Below are positions 34,839 through 46,659 of a DNA stretch of 64,000 bases, piece by piece. The stretch spans positions 531,001 to 595,000 of the forward strand of contig OX419338.1 of NCBI GenBank assembly GCA_948470475.1, given 5' to 3'. The position numbers were made by a program, and so were the translations under genes. This DNA is from Galaxea fascicularis (Eukaryota; Cnidaria; Anthozoa; Scleractinia; Euphylliidae). How positions within the stretch are numbered: position 1 is the stretch's first letter; every line of letters starts with the position of its first letter. The notes under the pieces were generated by a model. That model had not been told where the DNA came from. It did no database searches and worked only from the letters and a program-made list of their open reading frames with translations.

Positions 34839-37179
34839 GTTCGGCACCCCAAAACACATCTCCCTTTTCAACTGCCGCGTTCCGAGATTTGGACCCGTAC
34901 CCTTTGGGTCGAGTCGCGTGCGTGCTGCCTTTGCGTTACTAAAGCATCTGGCTTTCCAATGGGGTGTCTGTAAAACGAGGACCGGATAGCTGCTGGTGCC
35001 GGATGGAAAAATGCGGATAGAAAAAAATTATGAAAAATATTTTTAAAGAAATTAAAAAAAAAAAAAGAAATCAGGATAGAAATGTTAGGTAATGACTGAA
35101 TCAAAAAAAAAATATAAACGGGAATTCCAAAAAAAAAAAAAGTACTGAAAAGAAGAAATTGCCAGCGAAATATACTGTAAAAGGCATGTTGGATGAAAGT
35201 AAAACAGAAGTATGAAGAAATGCAGAAAAGTATCGACAGGAATACTACTGAAGTCCGTGCCCAATTTTTATCAGAACATGAACCTCTGTTTTTCTCGACA
35301 ACTGGACCTCGACGCGAAAGCAATAACTGGATCAAGACTAGTAGCTCCCCGTTATTCAACAGACAGGAACGGAAAACGATATAAGGATTGAAGAAAGTAA
35401 ACACAACTCTGTTTTATAAGTAAAATGACCCTCTTCAGTTAACGTGTTTTTTCCAGAATATAGGTTATTATCAATGTTGAACCACGAATTGCCAAGCTTA
35501 CAAGAACCCCAGTTTACTTGCCATTCTACTCTGATTGGCTTCCACTTTGTTCCATTGGTTTGCTTATGATTAGCTTTTATTAATTTTGTTGATAAGCGCA
35601 GCAATCAAAAAAATAATTGCAAATTTTATCGCTTAACTGATTGACTCATAGTTCATAGCTCATTGACACTTAACTTTCATTGTTGCTTCTTGGTTGCAAG
35701 TTCCTGTTGTTATTTATCACAACTTGTTATTGTTCTTGATCACATCTTGCTGTTCTTAAACCATTAAAAAGATAATGGGCGAGGTGATCACACCTCCTCA
35801 TCATCAACCTCAAAGCACCAGAAAACTTGAGATAGAGCTAAAAAGCTTGGAAATTTTAGTAAAAACCTTGATCAACTGGCATACAAAAAATATTTTAACT
35901 GCCGAAGTGCTAATCAAGAGAAATTGTTTGTTTCCTGTTTATACATACCTTTTTTGAATCTTAGATAACTCTGAAATATTTGCCCGCGTTATGCGTAAGG
36001 GCATTAAATTTGTCTAGATCATATAAATGGCAGATCATGTAACTAAAGTTGCTTATGTTTCCAACGCAACAATTATCAATTCATAATGATGGTGAGGTTG
36101 CAAAGACTACATTGCACTGACTACATTGGATACTGAGTAAAAACAAACAACAAGAACTAAACAGCAAAAAGAGCAAATTCCAAAAGCTGATCAACATGCG
36201 GCAGTCTAGTAAGCAATATTACAGTGTTATATTAACTATATTCGCTAAAGGTGAGAACTGATCTTGCCTATAACCCCAGTGTTATTTGATCTGACGTCGT
36301 TTGATTGACTTAAGCTTTGATTGACAATGCTCCTTGCCCCATCCAATGCCACACCTCATGCCCAGGGTTTACTTGGGTAAATGTCCTGAATGTTCGCCAA
36401 GCATTGCAAAGTAGGGAATGGTAAAGAATGCAAGGTGACTGAAGGCACACAATCACAATTGTCCAAACGGTAACCTAACAACATCAACAACAACAGAAAT
36501 AGTCCTGAGAATAGTAACCACTGACTGCATTTATCAGGGGATGCTTCTAGATCTTAGATTATCTGAATCTACGCAAATTCATTGTACTTTGTGCAATCCT
36601 TGTCAGATGGAGGACAGTTGCCTTATGTCAGTCGTTATGCCAGTTTATTCTCACTTCAATGAGTTATGCCTCACTAAAGGCTTTTGATGTTAAATTTTCC
36701 CACTCTTATAATTATGTCCCATATTTCAAGAATCGTTGAAGACTGTTTAATTTCATGACAGGGCATGGATTGCGATTGCAAGAACAAACCAAGCAACGTC
36801 TCCTGTGATGGCCTTGGAGTAATACATCGCAGCTGCTCACATTTACCCTTTGTTTAGAGCCTTTGCCAACCCAAGGTCAAGAGAGAAAGTTTCATGGTCA
36901 TGAGATTAGCTACACCAGAACCAGGGAGTTTATTAAGGTAACTTTTCGGGAGCTATAAGCAAAAGCAATATCAATTTCTAGCAATTTCAGTTTCATAGTC
37001 ATTATACTAATCTTTTATACTTATGATTGTTTTCAAATATGATTTAATGACAAATATTACCTACGATCGTAATTTAGATTAATATTATACTTATTTTAAC
37101 AATGAAAACCGAATTCTTTAAAAGTAACAAGTTGTTGCGTTATTAATCTGTTAATCACTGAAATGCCTATTTTCGAATT
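34839..37179. other. Intergenic, nothing recognised
   Basis: Only short frames. The stretch 34870-34990 has a weak resemblance to tRNA-like retroelement sequence on the minus strand. The remainder shows no structure visible by eye. Confidence 0.45.
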
Positions 37180-37460
37180 TCAGGTTGAAGAATCAGTTAA
37201 AGGAGCCTGAGGCACGTCACGGCCATGTGCTTTAAAGAATAATTGGTGGCTAATTGTCAAATTCCTCGCCAGTGATACCTGCCAATCAAAACTACAAAAG
37301 AATGTTCCATCAAATGGAGATAAAAACGAGAAGTGGTATTAAACATCTTTGTCACCCTACAAACACATTGAGTTGCATCAGCAAGCAACGCCAAGAAAAT
37401 TCATAAAAATTACAAGCAAAAACATTAACTTCAAGAAAGAAACTGGAAAACGCACTCAAA
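37180..37460. repeat. Array-flanking repeat, right member of an inverted pair
   Basis: Inverted partner of 27094-27545. It precedes the 20-bp array by about 300 bp, while the left partner follows the 24-bp array by about 130 bp; the intervening bases are not obviously alike. Confidence 0.75.
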
Positions 37461-37765
37461 TTGCTTTCGTTTTCAATACCATTTAAATATCAGATTCAAA
37501 TAACAAGTAAAGAAAGCGTTTTCTCAGGCAAAAGAAACAGCTAGCACTAAATATGCAAACAAATTATATAGAGGGTAAAAAACAACAGATAAGCAAGATA
37601 ACAAAGTGTACGGGCACTTTCTAAAAACTATTTAAAAAAACGGACATTTTACTAAGCCTTATTTTCGCTACTACTCAACCTGATAAAATAACCACGACAA
37701 TACAAAACAAATACCTATTAAATGAAAACTAAATAAATTCCCCTTCCATTGAAGCCACATACCAC

Positions 37766-40700
37766 GCAAGTGTGAGGGAGTGGTTGCAAGTGTGAGGGAG
37801 TGGTTGCAAGTGTGAGGGAGTGGTTGCAAGTGTGAGGGAGTGGTTGCAAGTGTGAGGGAGTGGTTGCAAGTGTGAGGGAGTGGTTGCAAGTGTGAGGGAG
37901 TGGTTGCAAGTGTGAGGGAGTGGTTGCAAGTGTGAGGGAGTGGTTGCAAGTGTGAGGGAGTGGTTGCAAGTGTGAGGGAGTGGTTGCAAGTGTGAGGGAG
38001 TGGTTGCAAGTGTGAGGGAGTGGTTGCAAGTGTGAGGGAGTGGTTGCAAGTGTGAGGGAGTGGTTGCAAGTGTGAGGGAGTGGTTGCAAGTGTGAGGGAG
38101 TGGTTGCAAGTGTGAGGGAGTGGTTGCAAGTGTGAGGGAGTGGTTGCAAGTGTGAGGGAGTGGTTGCAAGTGTGAGGGAGTGGTTGCAAGTGTGAGGGAG
38201 TGGTTGCAAGTGTGAGGGAGTGGTTGCAAGTGTGAGGGAGTGGTTGCAAGTGTGAGGGAGTGGTTGCAAGTGTGAGGGAGTGGTTGCAAGTGTGAGGGAG
38301 TGGTTGCAAGTGTGAGGGAGTGGTTGCAAGTGTGAGGGAGTGGTTGCAAGTGTGAGGGAGTGGTTGCAAGTGTGAGGGAGTGGTTGCAAGTGTGAGGGAG
38401 TGGTTGCAAGTGTGAGGGAGTGGTTGCAAGTGTGAGGGAGTGGTTGCAAGTGTGAGGGAGTGGTTGCAAGTGTGAGGGAGTGGTTGCAAGTGTGAGGGAG
38501 TGGTTGCAAGTGTGAGGGAGTGGTTGCAAGTGTGAGGGAGTGGTTGCAAGTGTGAGGGAGTGGTTGCAAGTGTGAGGGAGTGGTTGCAAGTGTGAGGGAG
38601 TGGTTGCAAGTGTGAGGGAGTGGTTGCAAGTGTGAGGGAGTGGTTGCAAGTGTGAGGGAGTGGTTGCAAGTGTGAGGGAGTGGTTGCAAGTGTGAGGGAG
38701 TGGTTGCAAGTGTGAGGGAGTGGTTGCAAGTGTGAGGGAGTGGTTGCAAGTGTGAGGGAGTGGTTGCAAGTGTGAGGGAGTGGTTGCAAGTGTGAGGGAG
38801 TGGTTGCAAGTGTGAGGGAGTGGTTGCAAGTGTGAGGGAGTGGTTGCAAGTGTGAGGGAGTGGTTGCAAGTGTGAGGGAGTGGTTGCAAGTGTGAGGGAG
38901 TGGTTGCAAGTGTGAGGGAGTGGTTGCAAGTGTGAGGGAGTGGTTGCAAGTGTGAGGGAGTGGTTGCAAGTGTGAGGGAGTGGTTGCAAGTGTGAGGGAG
39001 TGGTTGCAAGTGTGAGGGAGTGGTTGCAAGTGTGAGGGAGTGGTTGCAAGTGTGAGGGAGTGGTTGCAAGTGTGAGGGAGTGGTTGCAAGTGTGAGGGAG
39101 TGGTTGCAAGTGTGAGGGAGTGGTTGCAAGTGTGAGGGAGTGGTTGCAAGTGTGAGGGAGTGGTTGCAAGTGTGAGGGAGTGGTTGCAAGTGTGAGGGAG
39201 TGGTTGCAAGTGTGAGGGAGTGGTTGCAAGTGTGAGGGAGTGGTTGCAAGTGTGAGGGAGTGGTTGCAAGTGTGAGGGAGTGGTTGCAAGTGTGAGGGAG
39301 TGGTTGCAAGTGTGAGGGAGTGGTTGCAAGTGTGAGGGAGTGGTTGCAAGTGTGAGGGAGTGGTTGCAAGTGTGAGGGAGTGGTTGCAAGTGTGAGGGAG
39401 TGGTTGCAAGTGTGAGGGAGTGGTTGCAAGTGTGAGGGAGTGGTTGCAAGTGTGAGGGAGTGGTTGCAAGTGTGAGGGAGTGGTTGCAAGTGTGAGGGAG
39501 TGGTTGCAAGTGTGAGGGAGTGGTTGCAAGTGTGAGGGAGTGGTTGCAAGTGTGAGGGAGTGGTTGCAAGTGTGAGGGAGTGGTTGCAAGTGTGAGGGAG
39601 TGGTTGCAAGTGTGAGGGAGTGGTTGCAAGTGTGAGGGAGTGGTTGCAAGTGTGAGGGAGTGGTTGCAAGTGTGAGGGAGTGGTTGCAAGTGTGAGGGAG
39701 TGGTTGCAAGTGTGAGGGAGTGGTTGCAAGTGTGAGGGAGTGGTTGCAAGTGTGAGGGAGTGGTTGCAAGTGTGAGGGAGTGGTTGCAAGTGTGAGGGAG
39801 TGGTTGCAAGTGTGAGGGAGTGGTTGCAAGTGTGAGGGAGTGGTTGCAAGTGTGAGGGAGTGGTTGCAAGTGTGAGGGAGTGGTTGCAAGTGTGAGGGAG
39901 TGGTTGCAAGTGTGAGGGAGTGGTTGCAAGTGTGAGGGAGTGGTTGCAAGTGTGAGGGAGTGGTTGCAAGTGTGAGGGAGTGGTTGCAAGTGTGAGGGAG
40001 TGGTTGCAAGTGTGAGGGAGTGGTTGCAAGTGTGAGGGAGTGGTTGCAAGTGTGAGGGAGTGGTTGCAAGTGTGAGGGAGTGGTTGCAAGTGTGAGGGAG
40101 TGGTTGCAAGTGTGAGGGAGTGGTTGCAAGTGTGAGGGAGTGGTTGCAAGTGTGAGGGAGTGGTTGCAAGTGTGAGGGAGTGGTTGCAAGTGTGAGGGAG
40201 TGGTTGCAAGTGTGAGGGAGTGGTTGCAAGTGTGAGGGAGTGGTTGCAAGTGTGAGGGAGTGGTTGCAAGTGTGAGGGAGTGGTTGCAAGTGTGAGGGAG
40301 TGGTTGCAAGTGTGAGGGAGTGGTTGCAAGTGTGAGGGAGTGGTTGCAAGTGTGAGGGAGTGGTTGCAAGTGTGAGGGAGTGGTTGCAAGTGTGAGGGAG
40401 TGGTTGCAAGTGTGAGGGAGTGGTTGCAAGTGTGAGGGAGTGGTTGCAAGTGTGAGGGAGTGGTTGCAAGTGTGAGGGAGTGGTTGCAAGTGTGAGGGAG
40501 TGGTTGCAAGTGTGAGGGAGTGGTTGCAAGTGTGAGGGAGTGGTTGCAAGTGTGAGGGAGTGGTTGCAAGTGTGAGGGAGTGGTTGCAAGTGTGAGGGAG
40601 TGGTTGCAAGTGTGAGGGAGTGGTTGCAAGTGTGAGGGAGTGGTTGCAAGTGTGAGGGAGTGGTTGCAAGTGTGAGGGAGTGGTTGCAAGTGTGAGGGAG

Positions 40701-42448
40701 TGGTTGCAAGTGTGAGGGAGTGGTTGCAAGTGTGAGGGAGTGGTTGCAAGTGTGAGGGAGTGGTTGCAAGTGTGAGGGAGTGGTTGCAAGTGTGAGGGAG
40801 TGGTTGCAAGTGTGAGGGAGTGGTTGCAAGTGTGAGGGAGTGGTTGCAAGTGTGAGGGAGTGGTTGCAAGTGTGAGGGAGTGGTTGCAAGTGTGAGGGAG
40901 TGGTTGCAAGTGTGAGGGAGTGGTTGCAAGTGTGAGGGAGTGGTTGCAAGTGTGAGGGAGTGGTTGCAAGTGTGAGGGAGTGGTTGCAAGTGTGAGGGAG
41001 TGGTTGCAAGTGTGAGGGAGTGGTTGCAAGTGTGAGGGAGTGGTTGCAAGTGTGAGGGAGTGGTTGCAAGTGTGAGGGAGTGGTTGCAAGTGTGAGGGAG
41101 TGGTTGCAAGTGTGAGGGAGTGGTTGCAAGTGTGAGGGAGTGGTTGCAAGTGTGAGGGAGTGGTTGCAAGTGTGAGGGAGTGGTTGCAAGTGTGAGGGAG
41201 TGGTTGCAAGTGTGAGGGAGTGGTTGCAAGTGTGAGGGAGTGGTTGCAAGTGTGAGGGAGTGGTTGCAAGTGTGAGGGAGTGGTTGCAAGTGTGAGGGAG
41301 TGGTTGCAAGTGTGAGGGAGTGGTTGCAAGTGTGAGGGAGTGGTTGCAAGTGTGAGGGAGTGGTTGCAAGTGTGAGGGAGTGGTTGCAAGTGTGAGGGAG
41401 TGGTTGCAAGTGTGAGGGAGTGGTTGCAAGTGTGAGGGAGTGGTTGCAAGTGTGAGGGAGTGGTTGCAAGTGTGAGGGAGTGGTTGCAAGTGTGAGGGAG
41501 TGGTTGCAAGTGTGAGGGAGTGGTTGCAAGTGTGAGGGAGTGGTTGCAAGTGTGAGGGAGTGGTTGCAAGTGTGAGGGAGTGGTTGCAAGTGTGAGGGAG
41601 TGGTTGCAAGTGTGAGGGAGTGGTTGCAAGTGTGAGGGAGTGGTTGCAAGTGTGAGGGAGTGGTTGCAAGTGTGAGGGAGTGGTTGCAAGTGTGAGGGAG
41701 TGGTTGCAAGTGTGAGGGAGTGGTTGCAAGTGTGAGGGAGTGGTTGCAAGTGTGAGGGAGTGGTTGCAAGTGTGAGGGAGTGGTTGCAAGTGTGAGGGAG
41801 TGGTTGCAAGTGTGAGGGAGTGGTTGCAAGTGTGAGGGAGTGGTTGCAAGTGTGAGGGAGTGGTTGCAAGTGTGAGGGAGTGGTTGCAAGTGTGAGGGAG
41901 TGGTTGCAAGTGTGAGGGAGTGGTTGCAAGTGTGAGGGAGTGGTTGCAAGTGTGAGGGAGTGGTTGCAAGTGTGAGGGAGTGGTTGCAAGTGTGAGGGAG
42001 TGGTTGCAAGTGTGAGGGAGTGGTTGCAAGTGTGAGGGAGTGGTTGCAAGTGTGAGGGAGTGGTTGCAAGTGTGAGGGAGTGGTTGCAAGTGTGAGGGAG
42101 TGGTTGCAAGTGTGAGGGAGTGGTTGCAAGTGTGAGGGAGTGGTTGCAAGTGTGAGGGAGTGGTTGCAAGTGTGAGGGAGTGGTTGCAAGTGTGAGGGAG
42201 TGGTTGCAAGTGTGAGGGAGTGGTTGCAAGTGTGAGGGAGTGGTTGCAAGTGTGAGGGAGTGGTTGCAAGTGTGAGGGAGTGGTTGCAAGTGTGAGGGAG
42301 TGGTTGCAAGTGTGAGGGAGTGGTTGCAAGTGTGAGGGAGTGGTTGCAAGTGTGAGGGAGTGGTTGCAAGTGTGAGGGAGTGGTTGCAAGTGTGAGGGAG
42401 TGGTTGCAAGTGTGAGGGAGTGGTTGCAAGTGTGAGGGAGTGGTTGCA
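37766..42448. repeat. Satellite array: about 234 identical 20-bp units
   Basis: The unit TGGTTGCAAGTGTGAGGGAG repeats with an exact 20-bp period over 4,683 bp. I saw no internal variant. The plus strand is 50% G and 5% C. As 20 is not divisible by 3, all three minus-strand frames cycle through the same 20-codon pattern (His/Leu/Thr-rich) without stops; they are not considered genes. The unit is related to the reverse complement of the 24-bp unit. Confidence 0.98.
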
Positions 42449-43161
42449 TTCCTTTGTTGAACTTGTAACTGAGAATAGGGCTGGTGACATGGGACTTTTT
42501 TGTACGCTCGAACGAAGCTCGAGCAACGGGAGTTGTTTAATTGTTTTTAGGGTGACGTTTGAACTTTTTTTGCTAGGTTTTAGTGTTATTATTATTTTAG
42601 GGGCTTTATCACTAGTTATTTTTTTGGATGGGTGCGAGGACAGGAAATAAAGTCAAACACTTGCGGCAGCTTGAGTGTCGCTTTTGTTGTTTAGCTGCTG
42701 CAGGGGGCTTTCCTTTTATGGCAAACAGAGTAGTTTTATGTAGTACTTACTACGGGAGTTTTTGCGGAACGTTTTTTAAACATTTGAATACGTTTTGCCT
42801 TGCCATTAAGAAAAGTAAATTCTTTTACCTTTATTCATATTTTTTGGCTTGTTTTCTTTACAATTGGTATAATATTTTTTGCGTTTTTTACGCCTCTTTT
42901 TCCACACGGATTAACGAGACATGTCGGTTCAAAAGTGTACCAAGGACGTTTGTTTAAATCGTTTTGTTTTGGTTCCCGTTTGACATTAATCGCTTACACT
43001 CTTTATCTAAATTACTTCCTAATGTTTGAGAGAGAGCTCTTCGTTCGTGAAGTTTATTTGCAAGACTTTGTCCATTGTTACGTTTTTTCTCACACCCATT
43101 CATCGAAGATCTAAAGTTTGCAGGGCAGGTGGATTGAATACGGCCAGATTTCAGTCGGTAA
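42449..43161. other. T-rich intergenic stretch, nothing recognised
   Basis: The region beyond the 20-bp array is strongly T-rich on the plus strand and gives Phe/Leu-rich frames without family resemblance. I found no counterpart of the recombinase-like exon that precedes the 24-bp array. Confidence 0.4.
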
Positions 43162-43518
43162 GGCCGGGGTCAAACTCTGTACTTCACATGAGCCGAACTA
43201 AACTTAATCATTAAATTCATGTGAAGTACGGCGTTTAACCGAATTAAGTTCGATTGTTTTTGTTTGGATCGAGTTTGGCGTTCTTCACGGCCGGCCACGC
43301 TGAAGATAAAGTTTCGGTCAAACGTCGATCTTCGCATGAGCCGAACCGAATGCATAATCATGTTAATGTATATAAATGTATGAGTTAACCTCGATCGGTT
43401 TATTTTCATGATCTAGTTAAGTTCGGCGCTTGACTCAACAGGCGATCTTAACTACTTTGGGTCGACCTAAAGTGCAAATAAGTTCGGCTCGTGTGAATTG
43501 CAGCGTTGAACGTGGGCC
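43162..43518. mobile_element. 357-bp TIR element, TSD TAA
   Basis: GGCCGGGGTCAAACTCTGTA followed by CTTCACATGAGCCGAA at the left is inverted at the right as TTCGGCTCGTGTGAATTGCA through GTTGAACGTGGGCC. Both sides carry TAA (43159-43161 and 43519-43521). A 3-bp TWA duplication is typical of PIF/Harbinger transposons. Sub-terminal AAGTTCG segments repeat inside. Confidence 0.7.
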
Positions 43519-44371
43519 TAATTCTTCGATGATGGGCGGCGTAAACAAAGTCCACAATACAGTTTGTAGCTAGGCACAGTACCAATGAAGGTCGTTTTCC
43601 GAACCTGTGCATTATGCCACTGTATCGACAATGGTAGGTCAGCCTCTTCGGCAGCATGCATAGCGCCTCCATTACTCCAACAACACTTCTTTGTTCCCTC
43701 TGCTCAGGGATCCCTAAAACCTCTGCCAGAATAGAAGGTCGTTTTATGGACCCTTAACTAACTTAAGCACTCGTCATTTTGCATTTCTTCTAGATCAAAA
43801 AGTGGATACTGCTCGTAAGGAATATCTAACTTAGTTGACCTATTCACATCATACAAGAATAAACACTCCTCATCTGAAATTAAGCCATCCTCGGATGCAT
43901 AGAGTAACTGCTCTCTAGTCTACTTTAGGGATATTTTTTGCCCAGATTTTCGCTATCTTGTTCAGCTTGTTTCACACCGTAATGACGCTTTGTTGTTATT
44001 GTTAAACTATTTTCATTTTCGCGGGCTCTCGCACGGACGGAGCCTGGTTTCCCCAGTCCCTGCGCGATCAAGGTCGCTGTAGCCGTCCACAAACCTGTCG
44101 TGCTAAAAGTCCCTTTTGACTCTTGGAGGGTCCACGAACGATTGTCATTTTTCCTTCAACCATTGCTTGCCTGTTATTTAAAACTATAAAGCCTGTTTGA
44201 GTAATTAATTTTTACCTCTGTACCAGTACTTTGCTTTATGTTTTAAATTCGCCAACATTTTTATAACTGTCACTTCTGAAGATGTATGTTGTAACATACG
44301 AAACGTCAAGTTAAGTGAATTCAATTTTGTTATGTTTATATCCGCAGTTTGTTTTCTATTTGTTTTTATAC
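43519..44371. other. Intergenic, possible retroelement remnant
   Basis: No gene seen. Near 44272 the motif CTTCTGAAGATGTATGTTGT continues to CGAAACGTCAAG, a pattern familiar from 3' regions of Penelope-like and other non-LTR elements. The match is short. Confidence 0.3.
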
Positions 44372-44456
44372 AGGGGTATTTAGGGATATCCAGGGGTAAA
44401 CAGGGCTGGGTAAACAAGGGTATACAACGATACACTGTGGTAAACAGGGGTATTTA
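44371..44456. repeat. Degenerate decamer minisatellite (CAGGGGTAAA type)
   Basis: About eight to nine decamers such as CAGGGGTATT, TAGGGATATC, CAGGGGTAAA and CAAGGGTATA occur in tandem with one short slip. They share the 10-bp period and a GGGTA/GGGCA core with the foldback arms that begin about 180 bp to the right. Confidence 0.6.
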
Positions 44457-44548
44457 TATTTAAAGTTTAAATACAATCTAATAGGGGATACGTGAAGTAC
44501 ATTTTGCGCCCGCAAATCAGGTGGTACGCGGTTTCAGGTTTTTCAAGC

Positions 44549-46659
44549 GTAGATACGTGGTGTAACTATCATATAGTGGTTTAACGTGCCTTAATAAGCT
44601 AAACTATTTATGGTCTTATATATGACCATGCATGGCCATACACTGGAATACGTGGCCATACATCGGCGTACATAGGGGTACACGATAATGCAAGGGCATA
44701 CACGCGCATGCTAGACATACACTGGTGTACATAAGGGTACACGATAATACATGGGAATAAACGGGCATACATGTCCATACACTGGTGTACACGGGCATAC
44801 ACTGGTGTACATATGGGTACACGATAATACATGGGCATACACGGGCATAAATGGGCATACATAACCATACACTAGTGTACACGGGCCTACACGGGCATAC
44901 ACTGGTGTACATACGGGTACACGATAATACATGGGCATACACGGGCATCCATGGACATACACTGGTGTACATAGGCATACACTAGTGTACCTGGGCATAC
45001 ACAGGCATACATGGGCATACACTGGTGTACACGGGCATACATGGGCCTACACTGGTGTACGTAGGCATACACGGGCATACACTGGTGTACATAGGTGTAC
45101 ACGGTAATACATGGGCATACATAGGCATACATGTCCATACACTGGTGTACATGGGCATACATGGGCCTACATGGACATACACTGGTGTACATAGGCATAC
45201 ACAATAATACATGGGCATACACGCGCATACATGGACATACACTGGTGTACATAGCCGTACACGGTAACACATGGGCATACACGGGCATACATTAACATAC
45301 ACTGGTGTACATAGGCGTATACAATAATACATGGGCATACACGGGCCTACATGGGCATACACTGGTGTACGTGGGCATACACGGACATACGTGGAGATAC
45401 ACTGGTGTACATAGGCGTACACCGTAATACATGGGAATACAAAGGCATACATGTCCATACACAAGTGTACATAGGCATACACGGGAATACATGGACATAC
45501 ACTGGTGTACATAGGCATACACGGGCATATATGGACATACACTGGGGTACGTCGAACTTCACATGTGCCAAATCTAATGCAAATGAGAAAAATCTATTGT
45601 TTTCCCTCATTTGCATTAGATTCGGCACATGTGAACCGTTTGAACCGGGCCTTCTTGATTAATTATCTAAGGATAGAATGTTTTCGCGACAGAATTGCGT
45701 GAACCCAGTTTACGTTAAATTCCAGACATTTCCGATGTCGCTACCAGTGACTTTGGAGGAAATTCTGACAGCGGCATGCGAATCTTCTGAAATTGAAACG
45801 TGAAAGGGTTTAAAACTCAGACGGCGGACAAAAAACACTTCATAAATGAGGGCCTCATCAACTCATTTAAAGTATGGCCATGTAAACCGGTGTATGGCCA
45901 TGCATACCCGTGTATGCCTATGTACCCAAGTGTATGGCCATGTATGTCCGTGTATGCGTACGTACACAAGTGTATGGCCATGTATGTCCATATACACCGG
46001 TGCATGGCTATGTATGCCCGTGTATGCCTATGTACCCAAGTGTATGGCCATGTATGTCCATGTATGCCCATATACACCGATGCATGGCCATGTATGTCCG
46101 TGTATGCCCATGTACACAAGTGTATGGCCATGTATACCCGTGTATGCCTATGTACGCCGGTGAATGGCCATGTATGTCCGTTTATGCCTATGAACACCAG
46201 TGTATGGCCATGTATGTCCGTGTATGCCCATGTACACAAGTGTATGGCAATGTATACCCGTGTATGGCCATGTACACCGGTGTATGGCCATGTATGTCCG
46301 TGTATGCCTATGTACCCAAGTGTATGGCCATGTATGTCCGTGTATGCGTACGTACACAAGTGTATGGCCATGTATGTCCATATACACCGGTGCATGGCTA
46401 TGTATGCCCGTGCATACCCATGTACACCGACGTATGGCCATGTATGTCCGTGTATGCCCATATACACAAGTGTATGGCATGTATGTCTCTGTATAACTAT
46501 GTACACCGGTGTATGGCCATTTATGTCCGTGTATGCCCACGTATACAAGTGTATGGCCATGTAAGTGTATGGCCATGCATGGTCATTTATAAGATTATAA
46601 ATGGTTTAGCTTATTGAGGCACGTTAAACCAGTATATGACAGTTACACCACGTACCTAC
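44549..46659. mobile_element. Foldback-type element with decamer-built inverted arms
   Basis: Outer 80-85 bp (44549-44632 and 46577-46659) are inverted copies containing ACGTGGTGTAACT, GGTTTAACGTGCC and AATAAGCTAAAC. Inside, a left arm (44633-45553) of units such as CATGGGCATA, CACGGGCATA and CACTGGTGTA faces a right arm (45879-46576) of TGTATGGCCA / TGTATGTCCG / TGTATGCCCA / TGTACACAAG units. These are the same decamer class in reverse orientation. The central spacer (45554-45878) contains a hairpin MITE fragment and a segment shared with 18587-18757. No transposase frame was found. The layout parallels Drosophila FB elements. Confidence 0.75.
45547..45653. mobile_element. Hairpin MITE inside the foldback spacer
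   Basis: CTTCACATGTGCCAAATCTA then ATGCAAATGAG is followed after an 18-bp loop by its inverse, ending CGGCACATGTGAACC and GGTTCAAACGG-type terminus. Same terminal family as 33207 and 43162. Non-coding. Confidence 0.65.

Noticed and set aside
34868..35000. tRNA gene or SINE head on the minus strand
   Set aside because: A GGTACGGGTCCAAATCTCGG-like B box and some stem-like sequence are present, but there is no acceptable A box or cloverleaf.
37671..42526. Three minus-strand frames of about 1,570-1,600 codons
   Set aside because: Same explanation: the 20-bp unit lacks stops on the minus strand and cycles through a 20-residue pattern identical in all frames.
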